This document shows, piece by piece, positions 36,301 through 48,975 of a DNA stretch of 64,000 bases. Position 1 is the stretch's first letter. Every line of letters starts with the position of its first letter. The notes under the pieces were generated by a model. It was not told the DNA's origin, searched no databases, and saw only the letters and a list, made by a program, of their open reading frames with translations. A program made the position numbers and the translations under genes. This DNA is from Antitrichia curtipendula (lineage: Eukaryota > Streptophyta > Bryopsida > Hypnales > Leucodontaceae), in the NCBI GenBank assembly GCA_951230915.1, contig OX579636.1:35585567-35649566 (forward strand). Reading direction: 5' to 3'.

Positions 36301-37054
36301 AATCCTTGGAGGGATTGCACCGTCGAATTTTTTGTCCAAATTGAACGCATGATATACCATTGAAAAGCTCTCGACAATACCTTTTCAATGGTATATTATA
36401 AGGCATATTTAAGTCGTCAGACGGTCAGATGATCAGACGGGCAGTTGGACGGTCGGTTAGATGGATAGACAGCTAGCTAGACTTCAATCTTTGGAAGGAT
36501 TTCACCGTAGGAATTTTTGTCCAAATTGGACGCATAATATACCATTGGAAAGCTCTCCACAATACCTTTCCAATGGTATATTATGAGCCATATTTAGTCG
36601 TTGGACATTCATACGGTCGGACGGCCTGTCCGCTCGACCGTCCGGAGTCCGACGGCCCGTCCGCTCGACTGTTCGGAGTCCGACGGCCCATTTGACCTCG
36701 CGACCGACCATGTGTCCGACTACAATCTATGGAAGGATCTCACCGTCGGAGTTATTGTCCAAATGGGACGCATAATATACCATTGGAAAGCTCTCCACAA
36801 TACCTTTCCAATGGTATATTATGAGCCATATTTTAGTTGTCGGACAGGCGGACAGCTAACAAACCGTCCGACTGCCCATACGTCCGCCCGTCCGCCTATC
36901 CGCACCGTCCGCACCATCCGCCCGTCCGCACCGTCCGCGCATCGGATGGCCCGTCTAGGAATGTCATAGGACGTCCGGAGGTCAGCGCCCACGTCCGCCG
37001 GACGTCTGGGCGGACGTCCGGACGTCTGGACATCTTGTGAACCCTAGTTCAAAC

Positions 37055-38270
37055 TACACATGTTAGAGGTCTCATATCAAAAAAAAAAAAAAATATCACG
37101 GATGGAGTTAAAGATTATAATGTTTCACCATGAGGGTGCTAGAACTGCTAAAATCTTTCAATCTTCTTCTATTGAAAGATAAATCTAAAAATTTGGTGAC
37201 CAAAACAATATGAGGTTAAATTGTTAAAGGGCCTAACAGCCCTAACTTGTATAACCCCAATCAATTTATGGCTTCTTCAAATGTATTGCACAATTTTATT
37301 AAATGGATTTTGAATGTGAATTTTCCTCCAAGATCTATTGTATTTGAGGCTCATTTCGAAGAGCTCTCAACAGAAAGGGAAGTCAAGATTGCAAATTTGC
37401 AATGGGTACCCTTGTACAAAAACTTGAATAGAAAAACCACTATCATTTATTTTCAAGATCGGACTTTTGTAGCTAAAACTAGACTTCAAGAAGAATTTTC
37501 TAAAAGTATGAACTACTAAAAATAGCAACTTGGTTGGGTTTTATTGAACTTCAAAGTTCTGCAAACACCACATTTGTGTGGCTTTGGCATTTAGGGGTTA
37601 ACACTTGGAAAAAAATTGGAAATGAATGACAAGTAGACTGAGAGCCCAAAAAAATGGGGAATGAACGACAAAAAAGCTTGAAGCCCTAAAAATTGGGGAA
37701 TGACTAACAAGATCAGAACCCCCCCCAAAATAGGGATGGTATGACAAAGAAACAATAAGCCAAAAAAAAATTGGGAATGAATGACCAGGAAAAGGAAAGC
37801 CCGAAAACATGGGGAATGCATGACAAGGCAACATAAAGCCCAAAAAATTGGAGAATTCATGCCAAAGGAACGTGAGGCCCAAAAAAATTGGGAATGAATG
37901 ATCACGAAACAAAAAGCCCAAAAAATTGTGCCAAGTTCATGAAAAGAAAACATAAAGCAAAAAAAAATTGGAAAAGAATGATGGTCCTCTCAAAACAAAT
38001 AAGGATGGGGATTGGGGAATGAATGATAATGAAACTTCAGATTTTTTGCGACAGGGTCTCTCATTTGTAGTCCAAGTACTGAAACTCCAGATTTAATAAA
38101 AATTGGGAATGAATGGAAAGGAAACTAAAAGCAAGAAAGGTGGATGGAATGAATGATAATGAAACGGAAGCAAAAAAAAAAGAAGGGGAGGTAATATAAA
38201 TCCACCACCAAAACAAAAAACAATACCAATTTCCGGTAACATTATGCTTCGGATTTAAATGTGAAGTTTT
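37055..38270. repeat. AT-rich spacer with a ~45-bp minisatellite (37,600-38,020)
   Basis: 37,240-37,420 resembles 45,468-45,600 in element F (GTATAACCCCAATCAAT...), so the small plus ORF here is not a gene. The minisatellite has about nine degenerate units around AAAATTGGGGAATGAATGACAA plus GGAAACAAAAAGCCC. No gene. Confidence 0.75.
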
Positions 38271-38699
38271 CATTCACTCAATTTGGACTACAAGCATGAT
38301 GCAGAAGGTATGGACTATATTTGGGGGAGCACAATGTGATGCGTCAATCATTTCTTGGAAAAATAACTTATACAATGCATTTTTTGAGGTCAATACGGAA
38401 GTCATTATGTTCTTTGCTGGAGACTTATATACGCCATTCAGTTGTAGAACGCGGACCGATACCATATGTATATTAAAAAAAATCATTGGTTATACAACAA
38501 CGGTATTCAAGGATAATACCATCACATGGCTACCAATGTACTTCTACATGGACATAAAAACTTAATCCCGCTAACTTAGAAAATCAGGAACTGCAATTCC
38601 CCAACATCACTGTACAATGCTTGCCGACAACAACAATCCACGACCATTACAATCAATGGATAAGGTGCTCAGGCTTGCACTATAAGACAAAACACCACT
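38271..38699. other. 3' flank of the 38,700 gene, nothing firm
   Basis: Overlapping 70-90 codon ORFs exist on both strands (38,274-38,565), but neither shows a motif or relatives in the window. Possibly the 3' end of the minus-strand transcript. Confidence 0.4.
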
Positions 38700-39774
38700 T
38701 CACTCTGAATCAGAATCAGTATCATCTCTCTGATTTGGGCCTCTAGAACCACACCCATAAACACCAAGATATGGTCTTCCTCCGTAGGTGTCTCCCTGTC
38801 CACTTGGAGCCACTACTTTTTCGTAATTTGGACAGTAAGGACCTCCAAAAGGAGGAGGAGGAGGAATGGGAACATTGTGCTGGGACCCTCCTTCACTTAA
38901 ACCACCATAATAAGAACCTCCATGATGATGATATGAAGTGGGTGCAGTACTCCCAAGATAGTATTGGGAGCCACCTTGGCTAGCATCGTCATACCGCGTG
39001 CTTCGAGAGCCACCTTGGGATGCATTACCGTATTGTGAACTTCTTCTTGAATCTTGTGGGGCACGTGAACCACGGTCAAGGTGGTGCGATGGGTCATGCC
39101 CATGTTGTCAACCACAGTCCTCCACGCTTCGACGCATTGCCTCTCGCATCTGTTCCTCGTACTCAATGCATGTCTTCACGAGCTTCTCGCCGTTCGTGTC
39201 TCTCTCCAAATGTCACAGGTGCTTCAACATCGGGAACATCATCGTCGTCCAAAACATCATCCTCTGAGTCAGGCAACACAACCGACGGTGTTCCAGAATG
39301 TCCTCGATTGGACCACTCTGGCAAGCAATCGCTCGCTTCAATCCAATTGGTATAAATCATGTGCTGTCGGTGATTCAGAGTTTTTACATTTTTTCCATAC
39401 ACTGTTTTCCAATCTACGTCTTTGTGGAGTACAATCTCCGCCCACACCATGGCCATAGTCGAATAGGTCATGACATTCGTTTTCGACATTGGTAAACCGC
39501 ATGCTGATAGAATCTCTTCGTACCGGCAAACAAAATGGACGCTATTGCACGTGGTCATTTGTCCTTCCCAACGTTGAGCTTGTACTTCCGCACGAGCACG
39601 TGACCACAGTTTGGAGATGTGTGTCATTTTCACATACTTTTTGCACGTTGTGCAATCCCACACTTTTTTGGGCTCTTCTTGCCATCCCGGCTCCGCTACG
39701 CAAAGAGGATTTTCCCATTCTGCCCAATTCATCTCTTGTGATATTCCCTTCGGTGAACTTTCTCCGCATGGCAT
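38700..39774 (-). pseudogene. Cargo gene: N-domain paralogue of the RING proteins with Gly/Ser/Tyr-rich tail
   Basis: Start MPCGESSPKG at 39,774. The N-terminal domain shares CKKYVKMTHISKLWSR with the RING protein at 50,219 (CKKYVKMYHINKLWSR), followed by PMSK...AMVWAEIVLHKDVDWKTV, the counterpart of VYAEL...VDWSTF. An acidic stretch (DSEDDVLDDDDVPDVE) follows. After a frameshift near 39,170 and a TGA at ~39,109, the frame continues through EYEEQMREAMRRS into a low-complexity tail (SQGGSRSTRYDDASQGGS, PIPPPPPFGG) ending DDTDSDSE and TGA at 38,702-38,700. No RING is present. Shortened or alternative version of the RING gene; function unknown. Confidence 0.65.
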
Positions 39775-40069
39775 GGTAACTTTGATTACGTTTTCGGAGT
39801 CGATTTTAGAATTGTAATTGATTTTTTCAACACATCCGTGCAATGCTATGAAGTTAGAATGTGGATGAAAAAAGGGGACTTGCACATTATAAAAACAAAT
39901 TAGTTTTGATTTTCGAAACCTGACTTAGAACTAACAGCACCTCAATCTCCAACCATAGGCCACAGCCGTTCACACACCAAGCTGGAAGGGGTGCGCAGAA
40001 TCCTGAAGGCGCTGGATCAGCCAATCCGCAAGGGAAATGACTGTGAAAAATGAGCCGACCGACGCGCCC

Positions 40070-40385
40070 TTAAATAGTCGGACGGGGCGTACGTCGCTCT
40101 AGACATCGGACGGCTCCAAGTTCGAACGCCCAAATCGGATGGCCACCAAGCTCCGGATGTCTAATCGCACGGCCACAGACAGAAGGTGGACGACCGAGGG
40201 AACGGAAAAATCGGTCGGAGCGACCGACCAATCGTCGGACGAGGCAGCAGTCGGTCGGCAGCAACTTCGAACAATCAGAATCGGGCCTCATCGGACGCCA
40301 GAAGGTCGGACGGATGGAGTTTTGGACGGCTCCAATTTCGGACGCCCAAGTGGTCGGACGGCGTTTTGATCAGACGGCGTAGATA
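40070..40385. repeat. GTCGGACGG block and TATA of the 39,774 gene
   Basis: Minus-strand TATTTAA at 40,070-40,076, about 295 bases upstream of the ATG, abuts a block with many TCGGACGG, CGGACG and GTCGGTCGG motifs. Same layout as the other D genes. Confidence 0.7.
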
Positions 40386-41640
40386 TTGGGGCAGGAAAAA
40401 AGGGGGAGTTTTAAAGTAAACCAGCCCATTACCGTTACTTTTCCAACTCAGTGAGTAGACCAGCCCAATTCTGTCACCTAATTTTGTCCATAAAACATCC
40501 AAATCTGTCCATAAAACATCCACATTCATTCGTCTTATGACAGAAATTAAAGCGTTCTATGATAAAATCTGATTTTTTATGACAACAAGGGATAATGTGT
40601 CACTCTATTAATGGTCAGTATTTTGTACTTGACTTGGGCGGTTATGGGTTCATTAGGGAACGTTTATTTCTGTAGTCTACTGACGGTTTTGTAATTTCGG
40701 TCCAATTACTTCAAAAATTTATAGAAATTACAGTTTTAATCGAAAAATTATAATTCCACTTGGGTTTGATTCGTGAAACAAGCACACACCTCTGAAAAAT
40801 ATGTACCACTATTGAAATTGGCCCCAAGATATTCAGATTGCAAATCAGGGGGGTGATAGGTAGTTCTACCTTAATTCAAACTGCATTGATGCGAGAGGGA
40901 ATTATGATTTCTGAACCTCCTGTAGATTCCTTTCCAAAACTATGTTAGAAGAACCTGAAATTATTGTCAGAAATTGAACTCTAAATCCTAAACCCTTGAC
41001 CTGGAATACGTTTATAATATTCGTTTGTTCAGAGTATGCGATGATGTCAGTTCATGTAAAGAATTTCTACGCACACTACTGAATTGTGTAGGAACATTTT
41101 GAAAGCTTCCATGCATACAAGTCTATAACTTCTCAAAAATTTGGCAAACATGTAGAGTTCAGACTTGTACTTATGCAAGTTTGTTGAAGTTTGGAATTTC
41201 TAATTTTATATTAAAATGTGATGATTAACTCCTATGCAATCCTCATTTTAGTGTTTTCTTTAAAAACATTGCATCACAAATGAACAATTGTCTGTCAAGT
41301 GTCGTAGAATTGTACATGATGAACATGTCCAAATAGGGAGGCATCTAGAAGCTCAGAGAGACAACTTAGTTATTCTTGTAAAAGAAATGTGGATCAACTA
41401 CACTCATGCACAAAAAATGGGTACCCTTATGAAATTAGTGACAACACCATAATAAAGAGGCATACGGGTATTCTTATTTCTTTAGGAAAAAACATGACTT
41501 AACGTTAGACCGTAGTGGAAAAAAAAATTGGATATCCTTATGAAATTAAAGACAACACCATAATAAGGGGGCATATGGGATAATGGTTATTCTTATTTAT
41601 CTAGGAAAACACATAAATCAACGCTAGACCATATTGAAAA
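40386..41640. other. AT-rich spacer, no gene seen
   Basis: No ORF of interest. Two related 100-bp phrases (CACCATAATAA...GGGCATA) near 41,450 and 41,560 are the only structure noticed. Confidence 0.6.
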
Positions 41641-41649
41641 AGAAATGAT

Positions 41650-42470
41650 TGGATATCCTTTTTAAAATCATTGTGGCTTTGTTTCGGTTTCAAATGGAAA
41701 AATTTAAATCACTGTGGCTTGATTTTGGTTTGAAGTAGCAAAATTGGCTTGAAATGGCAATATATAAATCATCGTGTCTTGATTTGAATGTGAAGTACCA
41801 AAATCTAAATCATGGTGGCTTGGTTTTAGTTTCACGTACCAAAACTTAAATTATGTTGCCTCCATTTTAATGTGAAGTAGCAAAAATTAAATCATGGTTA
41901 CTAGATTTTGGTTTCAAGTGGAAAAATTAAATCATAGTGGCTTGATTTGAATGTGAAGTACCAAATTTAAATCATGTTGGCTTGGTCTTAGTTTCACGTA
42001 GCAAAATTCAAATCATGGTGTCTTGATTTTAGTTTGAAGTAGCCAAATGTAAATCATGGTGTCTTGATTTTAGTTTGAAGTAGCCAAATGTAAATCATGG
42101 TGTCTTGATTTTTGTTTGAAGTAGCAAAATTTAAATTTTGGTGGCTTGATTTTAATTTGAAGTAGCAAAATTTAATCAAGGTGTGCTGATTTTAATGTGA
42201 AGAAGCAGAATTTAAATCATGGTGTCTAGATTTGAATGTGATTTAGCAAAATTAAATCATGGTGGCTTGGATTTATTTTTAAGTAGGTGAATTAAATGAA
42301 GGTGGCTTCGTTTTATTTGTGAAGTATCAAAGTGAAATCATGGTGGCTTTGATTTTATTTGAAGTGCACAAAATGAAATAATGGTGCCTCCATTTATGTT
42401 TGAAGTATTAAAATCAATTCATTTAAACTTCGTTCTAATTTGAAGAGATCAAATGAAAATCATATCATGG
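41650..42470. repeat. ~40-bp minisatellite
   Basis: About 20 imperfect units around AAATCATGGTGGCTTGATTT and TAGTTTGAAGTAGCAAAATT. No coding capacity. Confidence 0.92.
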
Positions 42471-42879
42471 TCGCACTCTAAATGTCATTTATCCCCCCCC
42501 CCCAAAATAAAAAAAAATAAAAAACAAAACGTCAAGTTAAGGCATGATTGTACGTGAGTAGCAAATATTATTTACATGTAGAAGGAACAGGTGTCGAATC
42601 TTGAGGGTTTCGAATGGAGAATTTCGAGTTTAGAACATAAATGTTTGTAGTTGGATGGTACTACCAGGATTGTCTTGTCGGACGGGTTTTCGGGTTTCGG
42701 TGACGTATTAGACGTGTCGCGTCGCATGTTGTATATGACATGTGTCGAATATAGGCGACAAATGCGTCGCAAAAAAATTTAGGGTTTTGAAGTTTTTTAT
42801 CCCATGGTAAATGGATTTGTCCTACGTGTCTGGTTGTCCGCAGTGACATGGAAAAACAGAACCACGTCAGCTTGGGCGA

Positions 42880-44130
42880 CTGCGGGTTAGGGCGCGTGCG
42901 GATCGGAGTAAGGCGACCGCAAGTCCAAGAACCAAGGCGACTGCGGCTTTAGGAAGTGGGGCAACTTCGGGTCTCCATGGACGACTGCGGGTCTAAAGTC
43001 TATAGGCGACTGCGGGTGGGGGGATGGATTGGGCAACTGTGGGTACCCAATGCCTGGCCAACTGCGGCTGCGTGTCAAGGGCAACTGCGGGTCCAAGGGC
43101 GACCTTGGGTAAAAAGAGTCCCTTTCTGCCCAAATGAAGGAATGGAGGAGACTTTGGGTCTTGGGCGACCTCGGGTAGTCCCACCACCACCGAGGTCGCC
43201 TAAGATAAGAGGTCGCCTACCCGCAATCGCCTAGACCCGAAATCACTCCTTAAACACAATATTTGACCAATTTTGAGACAAACACAAATGAATGGCTCCC
43301 ACCACCACCCAAGGTTGCCTAAGACAAGAGGTCGCCCAAGACAAGAGGCCGCCTACCCGCAGTCGCCTAGACCCGAAATCGCTCCTTAAACACAAAAATT
43401 GACCAATTCTGAGACAAAGGCAAAAAAATGGCTCCCACCACCATCCGAGGTCGCCCAAGACAAGAAGTCGCCCTAAGAGGTCGCCCAAGACAAGAGGTCG
43501 CCTACCCGCAGTTGCCTAAACCTGAAATCGCTCCTTAAACATAAAATTTGACCAATCTTGAGACAAAGACAAGGAAATGGCTCCTACCTCCACCCGAGGT
43601 CGCCCAAGACAAGAGGTCGCCTACCCGCAATCGCCTAGATCCAAAATCGCTCCTTAAACACAAAATTTGACAAATTTTGAGACAAAGACAAAGGAATGGC
43701 TCCCACAGTCAGGTGGGGATAGACCCTTTCTTCCTTCCCAAATGGAGGGTCATTGGAGAACTCGGGTCATGGGCGACCTCGGGTAAGGAGAGTCCCTTTC
43801 TGCCCAAATGAAGGAATGGAGGAGACTTCGGGTCCAGGAGGGAGAAATTCAAGTTTCAAATTCCATGAATTTGGAGGCCTGGGCGACCGTAGGTCCGCGA
43901 GGGAGGGAGAAATTCAAGTTTCAAATTCCATGAATTTGGAGGCCTGGGCGACCATGGGTCCGCGAGGGAGGGAAAATTCAAGTTTCAAATTCCCAGAATC
44001 CAAGGTAGGGGCGATCGCGGGTGGGACGACCTCGGGTCCAGGAAAGAGGAAAATTCAAGTTTGAAATTCCCAGAATCCAAGACAGGGGCGACCGCAGGTG
44101 GGGCGACCACGGATTCATGAAGGAGGGAAA
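42880..44130. repeat. GGCGACCTCGGGT sub-terminal repeats, left side of F
   Basis: Dozens of GGCGACTGCGGGT, GGGCGACCTCGGGT and inverse GAGGTCGCC motifs, with ~130-bp higher-order units (CCCGAAATCGCTCCTTAAAC followed by ACAAAATTTGACCAATT). ORFs across it are artefacts. Confidence 0.9.
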
Positions 44131-44180
44131 TTCAAGTTTGAAATTCATGGAATCCAAGACATGGTGACCACGAGTAGAGA

Positions 44181-47100
44181 GATCAAAACCTTTCACTTCC
44201 TAAATCTGATTTTGGATGCTTATGGTACACTTTGAAATGAATGTTGAGAAAAACATGTCAACTACCACAATTAAGAATTTAGTAAGGTTCTACAAGACTT
44301 TTAAGCTTTTTCTTCACCAAAATGTGGAAGATAGGCCATGTGGGGTCTAATGGATGGAGGTTTAGTGAATCCATTCTTCATTTTATTACTTTCTCCTCCA
44401 CCATTCATTTTAGTCATGTACCATTTGCTTCATTTTATTTATAATTACATATAAGGGGAAAGGCCGTTGAATTGAAAAAAATTCACAATGAAAAATAAAA
44501 CATGGATGTCACTTCTATATATTTAGGTGACTTCTTCATAAAGAAGCAAAAAAAGTGGGATTACATAACTCTAGGCATGGCATACAAAATTAATAAACTT
44601 GATATTAGGGTTTAGGGTTTAGGGTTTAGGATCTAGGGTTTGGGAAGACCTTTTACATTGCACCAAATTATAATTCACTATTGGCATTGTATTACTTCGC
44701 TATTCATTTTTATATGCCTTAGGCTTTTTCAGAGCTTCTTTGAATTTGCTCTAAATTTATCCTAAAACCAATGTTTGAAAACGTTTTTATCAAATTTAAT
44801 TAACTCATAGCCATACAAATCCCAAATTGGACATGTGAGAGATCACATAGAAAAAGGAAATACAACAATATCACTTATGGGATGAAGGATTATGAAGTTT
44901 GATAAAGAGGTTGTCACTTCTCACCTACATGAAATTGATTTGAAGCCTTCTAATCTTGTTATTACATTTCAAAACTACAATCTTAATAGAGTTATTCGTA
45001 AAGTCATCCCTAGTTTGGTATCCAGTTTTAAACAAGCTCTTATACAAACTGGTGAAAGGAGGTAAAGCAACCGATATGGGATATATAAATGGTTGGAGTT
45101 GTAAGTAACTTGTAAGGGTTTGGAGGAGCTCAATCTTAAAATAAACCCATATCCTTTGAGAGTTCATAAAGAACAGTGGATTTCATTATAAAAACAACCT
45201 CTCCACCCTCCATTCTCACAAATTGTCAATGTACAATTTCTTTGACAAGTAAACTCAGGTCCAAACTTTTTTAGGCACCATTTCGACGCGAAAGAAAGTT
45301 TGGTTCCAAGTTTTGTTTTGCTAGTGTTGATTGCGCGAGCTTTTTACTTTTTCACCTGCTTTTTTACATAAAGCAGGGATTCAAACCCCAGTTTTACCTC
45401 TAAACTCAGGTTTACTTTACGAATAACTCTAATCACCCAAAAATATGAGTTTAAAGGGCATAACATGTATAACCCCAATCAATGAATGTCTTCTTAAAAT
45501 AATTTCTTTTCATTTATTTCCAAATACATTCTAATGTGGTATTTTCTTCAAGTTTTTTTGTCTTTAAGGCTCAGTTTCAAGGGTTACTCTTTTAGTTCAA
45601 GAAAGAAATGGAAAAACATAGCTTTAAAAAATAAAAATAAAAAAAAAACATTTACCAGAGCCCTAAATACATGAAGATAAAGATTTGCAATAGAGCCCCT
45701 GCCACAAAACATGAATATGAAGATCAAAACCTTTCACTTCCTAAATCTGATTTTGGATGCTTATGGTACACTTTGAAATGAATGTTGAGAAAAACATGTC
45801 AACTACCACAATTAAGAATTTAGTAAGGTTCTACAAGACTTTTAAGCTTTTTCTTCACCAAAATGTGGAAGATAGGCCATGTGGGGTCTAATGGATGGAG
45901 GTTTAGTGAATCCATTCTTCATTTTATTACTTTCTCCTCCACCATTCATTTTAGTCATGTACCATTTGCTTCATTTTATTTATAATTACATATAAGGGGA
46001 AAGGCCGTTGAATTGAAAAAAATTCACAATGAAAAATAAAACATGGATGTCACTTCTATATATTTAGGTGACTTCTTCATAAAGAAGCAAAAAAAGTGGG
46101 ATTACATAACTCTAGGCATGGCATACAAAATTAATAAACTTGATATTAGGGTTTAGGGTTTAGGGTTTAGGATCTAGGGTTTGGGAAGACCTTTTACATT
46201 GCACCAAATTATAATTCACTATTGGCATTGTATTACTTCGCTATTCATTTTTATATGCCTTAGGCTTTTTCAGAGCTTCTTTGAATTTGCTCTAAATTTA
46301 TCCTAAAACCAATGTTTGAAAACGTTTTTATCAAATTTAATTAACTCATAGCCATACAAATCCCAAATTGGACATGTGAGAGATCACATAGAAAAAGGAA
46401 ATACAACAATATCACTTATGGGGTGAAGGATTATGAAGTTTGATAAAGAGGTTGTCACTTCTCACCTACATGAAATTGATTTGAAGCCTTCTAATCTTGT
46501 TATTACATTTCAAAACTACAATCTTAATAGAGTTATTCGTAAAGTCATCCCTAGTTTGGTATCCAGTTTTAAACAAGCTCTTATACAAACTGGTGAAAGG
46601 AGGTAAAGCAACCGATATGGGATATATAAATGGTTGGAGTTGTAAGTAACTTGTAAGGGTTTGGAGGAGCTCAATCTTAAAATAAACCCATATCCTTTGA
46701 GAGTTCATAAAGAACAGTGGATTTCATTATAAAAACAACCTCTCCACCCTCCATTCTCACAAATTGTCAATGTACAATTTCTTTGACAAGTAAACTCAGG
46801 TCCAAACTTTTTTAGGCACCATTTCGACGCGAAAGAAAGTTTGGTTCCAAGTTTTGTTTTGCTAGTGTTGATTGCGCGAGCTTTTTACTTTTTCACCTGC
46901 TTTTTTACATAAAGCAGGGATTCAAACCCCAGTTTTACCTCTAAACTCAGGTTTACTTTACGAATAACTCTAATCACCCAAAAATATGAGTTTAAAGGGC
47001 ATAACATGTATAACCCCAATCAATGAATGTCTTCTTAAAATAATTTCTTTTCATTTATTTCCAAATACATTCTAATGTGGTATTTTCTTCAAGTTTTTTT

Positions 47101-47820
47101 GTCTTTAAGGCTCAGTTTCAAGGGTTACTCTTTTAGTTCAAGAAAGAAATGGAAAAACATAGCTTTAAAAAATAAAAATAAAAAAAAAACATTTACCAGA
47201 GCCCTAAATACATGAAGATAAAGATTTGCAATAGAGCCCCTGCCACAAAACATGAATATGAAGATCAAAACCTTTCACTTCCTAAATCTGATTTTGGATG
47301 CTTATGGTACACTTTGAAATGAATGTTGAGAAAAACATGTCAACTACCACAATTAAGAATTTAGTAAGGTTCTACAAGACTTTTAAGCTTTTTCTTCACC
47401 AAAATGTGGAAGATAGGCCATGTGGGGTCTAATGGATGGAGGTTTAGTGAATCCATTCCTCATTTTATTACTTTCTCCTCCACCATTCATTTTAGTCATG
47501 TACCATTTGCTTCATTTTATTTATAATTACATATAAGGGGAAAGGCCGTTGAATTGAAAAAAATTCACAATGAAAAATAAAACATGGATGTCACTTCTAT
47601 ATATTTAGGTGACTTCTTCATAAAGAAGCAAAAAAAGTGGGATTACATAACTCTAGGCATGGCATACACAATTAATAAACTTGATATTAGGGTTTAGGGT
47701 TTAGGGTTTAGGGTCTAGGGTCCCGGGTCTAGGGTTTGGGAAGACCTTTTACATTGCACCAAATTATAATTCACTATTGGCATTGTATTACTTTGCTATT
47801 CACTTGTACATGCCTTAGGC
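44181..47820. repeat. 1,541-bp tandem repeat, two full and one partial unit
   Basis: Units start GATCAAAACCTTTCACTTCC at 44,181, 45,722 and 47,263. The first two are almost identical and the third runs ~550 bp before diverging. Each unit has a telomere-like TAGGGTTTAGGGTTTAGGG run. The 80-codon minus ORF present in each unit has no supporting feature. Confidence 0.95.
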
Positions 47821-48224
47821 CTTTCAGTTGGATGTTCAATGGACAATTGTCCTTTAGGGATTTATGCTATCATTTTGGAATGCAATTTCAACAAATCGAC
47901 TTGTTGAAGGATTTAATTTTGTTGTTACAATTATTTTACAATTGGATTATTGTATTTTGATTTCATCTTTGAGCTATTATCCATTTTGATTTAAATTTAA
48001 TCTTGAGCCAACTTATATTTAACATTTTTTCTAGAAATAAACGTGAAGTGGTTTTTACTTCAAGTCTTCAAGTAGTTGGTATTCATGTAGAAGAAAGTAA
48101 ATGATCAATCTTCCATAGAAGAATTCATGGACACGGAAATTAGATTTAAAAATTAATACAAACATAGTACAAAAGATCAAGCCAAGAGGTGAAGAGACTT
48201 TCTTTTTCTGCCCGAACGGAGGAA

Positions 48225-48975
48225 TACTGGAGACTTCGGGTGATGGGCGACCGCGGGTGGGGATAGACCCTCTCTTCCTTCCCAAATAGAGGGTCATTAG
48301 AGAACTCGGGTCATGGCCGACCTTGGGTGTGGGGCGACCTCGTCTTGGGCGACCGCGGGTAGGGAGAGTCCCTTTCTGCCCAAATGAAGGAATGAAGGAG
48401 ACTTCGGGTCTTGGGCGACATCAGATGGGGATAGACCCTCTCTTCCTACCCGCGGTCTCAAAATTGGTCAAATTTTGTGTTTAAGGAGCAATTTCGGGTC
48501 TAGGCGACTGCGGGTAGGCGACCTCTTGTCTTAGGCGACCTCGGGTGGTGGTGGGAGCCATTCTTTAGTCTTTGTCTCAAGATTGGTCAAATTTTGTGTT
48601 TAAGGAGCGATTTCGGGTCTAGGCGACTGCGGGTAGGCGACTTCTTGTCTTGGGCAACCTCTTAGGGCGACTTCTTGTCTTGGGCGACCTCAGGTGGTCG
48701 TGGGAGCCATGATTTTGCTTTTGTCTCAAGATTGGTCAAATATTGTATTTAAGGAGCGATTTCGGGTCTAGGCGACTGCGGGTAGGCGACCTCTTGTCTT
48801 GGGCGACCTCGGGTCCATCTTGGGCGACCGCGGGTTCAGGAGTCTACCCGAAGTCGCCTCAGCCGCGGTCTCCCTTATCCGCATTCTTCCATACCCATGT
48901 TCATCTACCCGCGGTCGCCCATACCCGAGGTCGCCCTTACACAAAGTCGCCTGTCCACGTCACACCCGCATGCGC
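48225..48975. repeat. GGCGACC repeats, right side of F
   Basis: Same vocabulary as 42,880-44,130, largely inverted relative to it, so F has long GC-rich inverted sub-terminal zones. Confidence 0.88.

Larger units (their letters stand above)
30575..37046. mobile_element. Nested noncoding element E with ~1.5 kb inverted arms
   Basis: Starts CAAGGTTGATG and ends TTGTGAACCCTA, flanked by ATTCAAAC (30,567-30,574) and GTTCAAAC (37,047-37,054), 7 of 8 bases identical. The left arm (30,575 to ~32,136) is the reverse complement of the right arm (~35,585 to 37,046). The inner ~700 bp of the arms are almost exact, the outer GC-rich part more diverged. Its left-end sequence closely resembles the inverted right end of D (AACGTCCGG..., ATGTCCAAAATCCG), so E belongs to the same transposase family. 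No coding sequence. Confidence 0.82.

Noticed and set aside
37247..37519. 90-codon plus ORF
   Set aside because: The DNA resembles noncoding repeat sequence at 45,468-45,600 where the frame is not kept.
38897..39166. 89-codon minus ORF overlapping the 39 kb gene
   Set aside because: Wrong frame of the Gly/Ser/Tyr-rich tail; the neighbouring frame gives a coherent low-complexity protein end.
44925..45167. 80-codon minus ORF, repeated at 46,466
   Set aside because: Duplicated only because it lies in the 1,541-bp tandem unit; no motif or promoter.
44607..47720. Telomere or chromosome end (TTTAGGG runs)
   Set aside because: Only 3-4 interstitial units in each place (also 22,052, 34,710, 12,425), inside transposon sequence.
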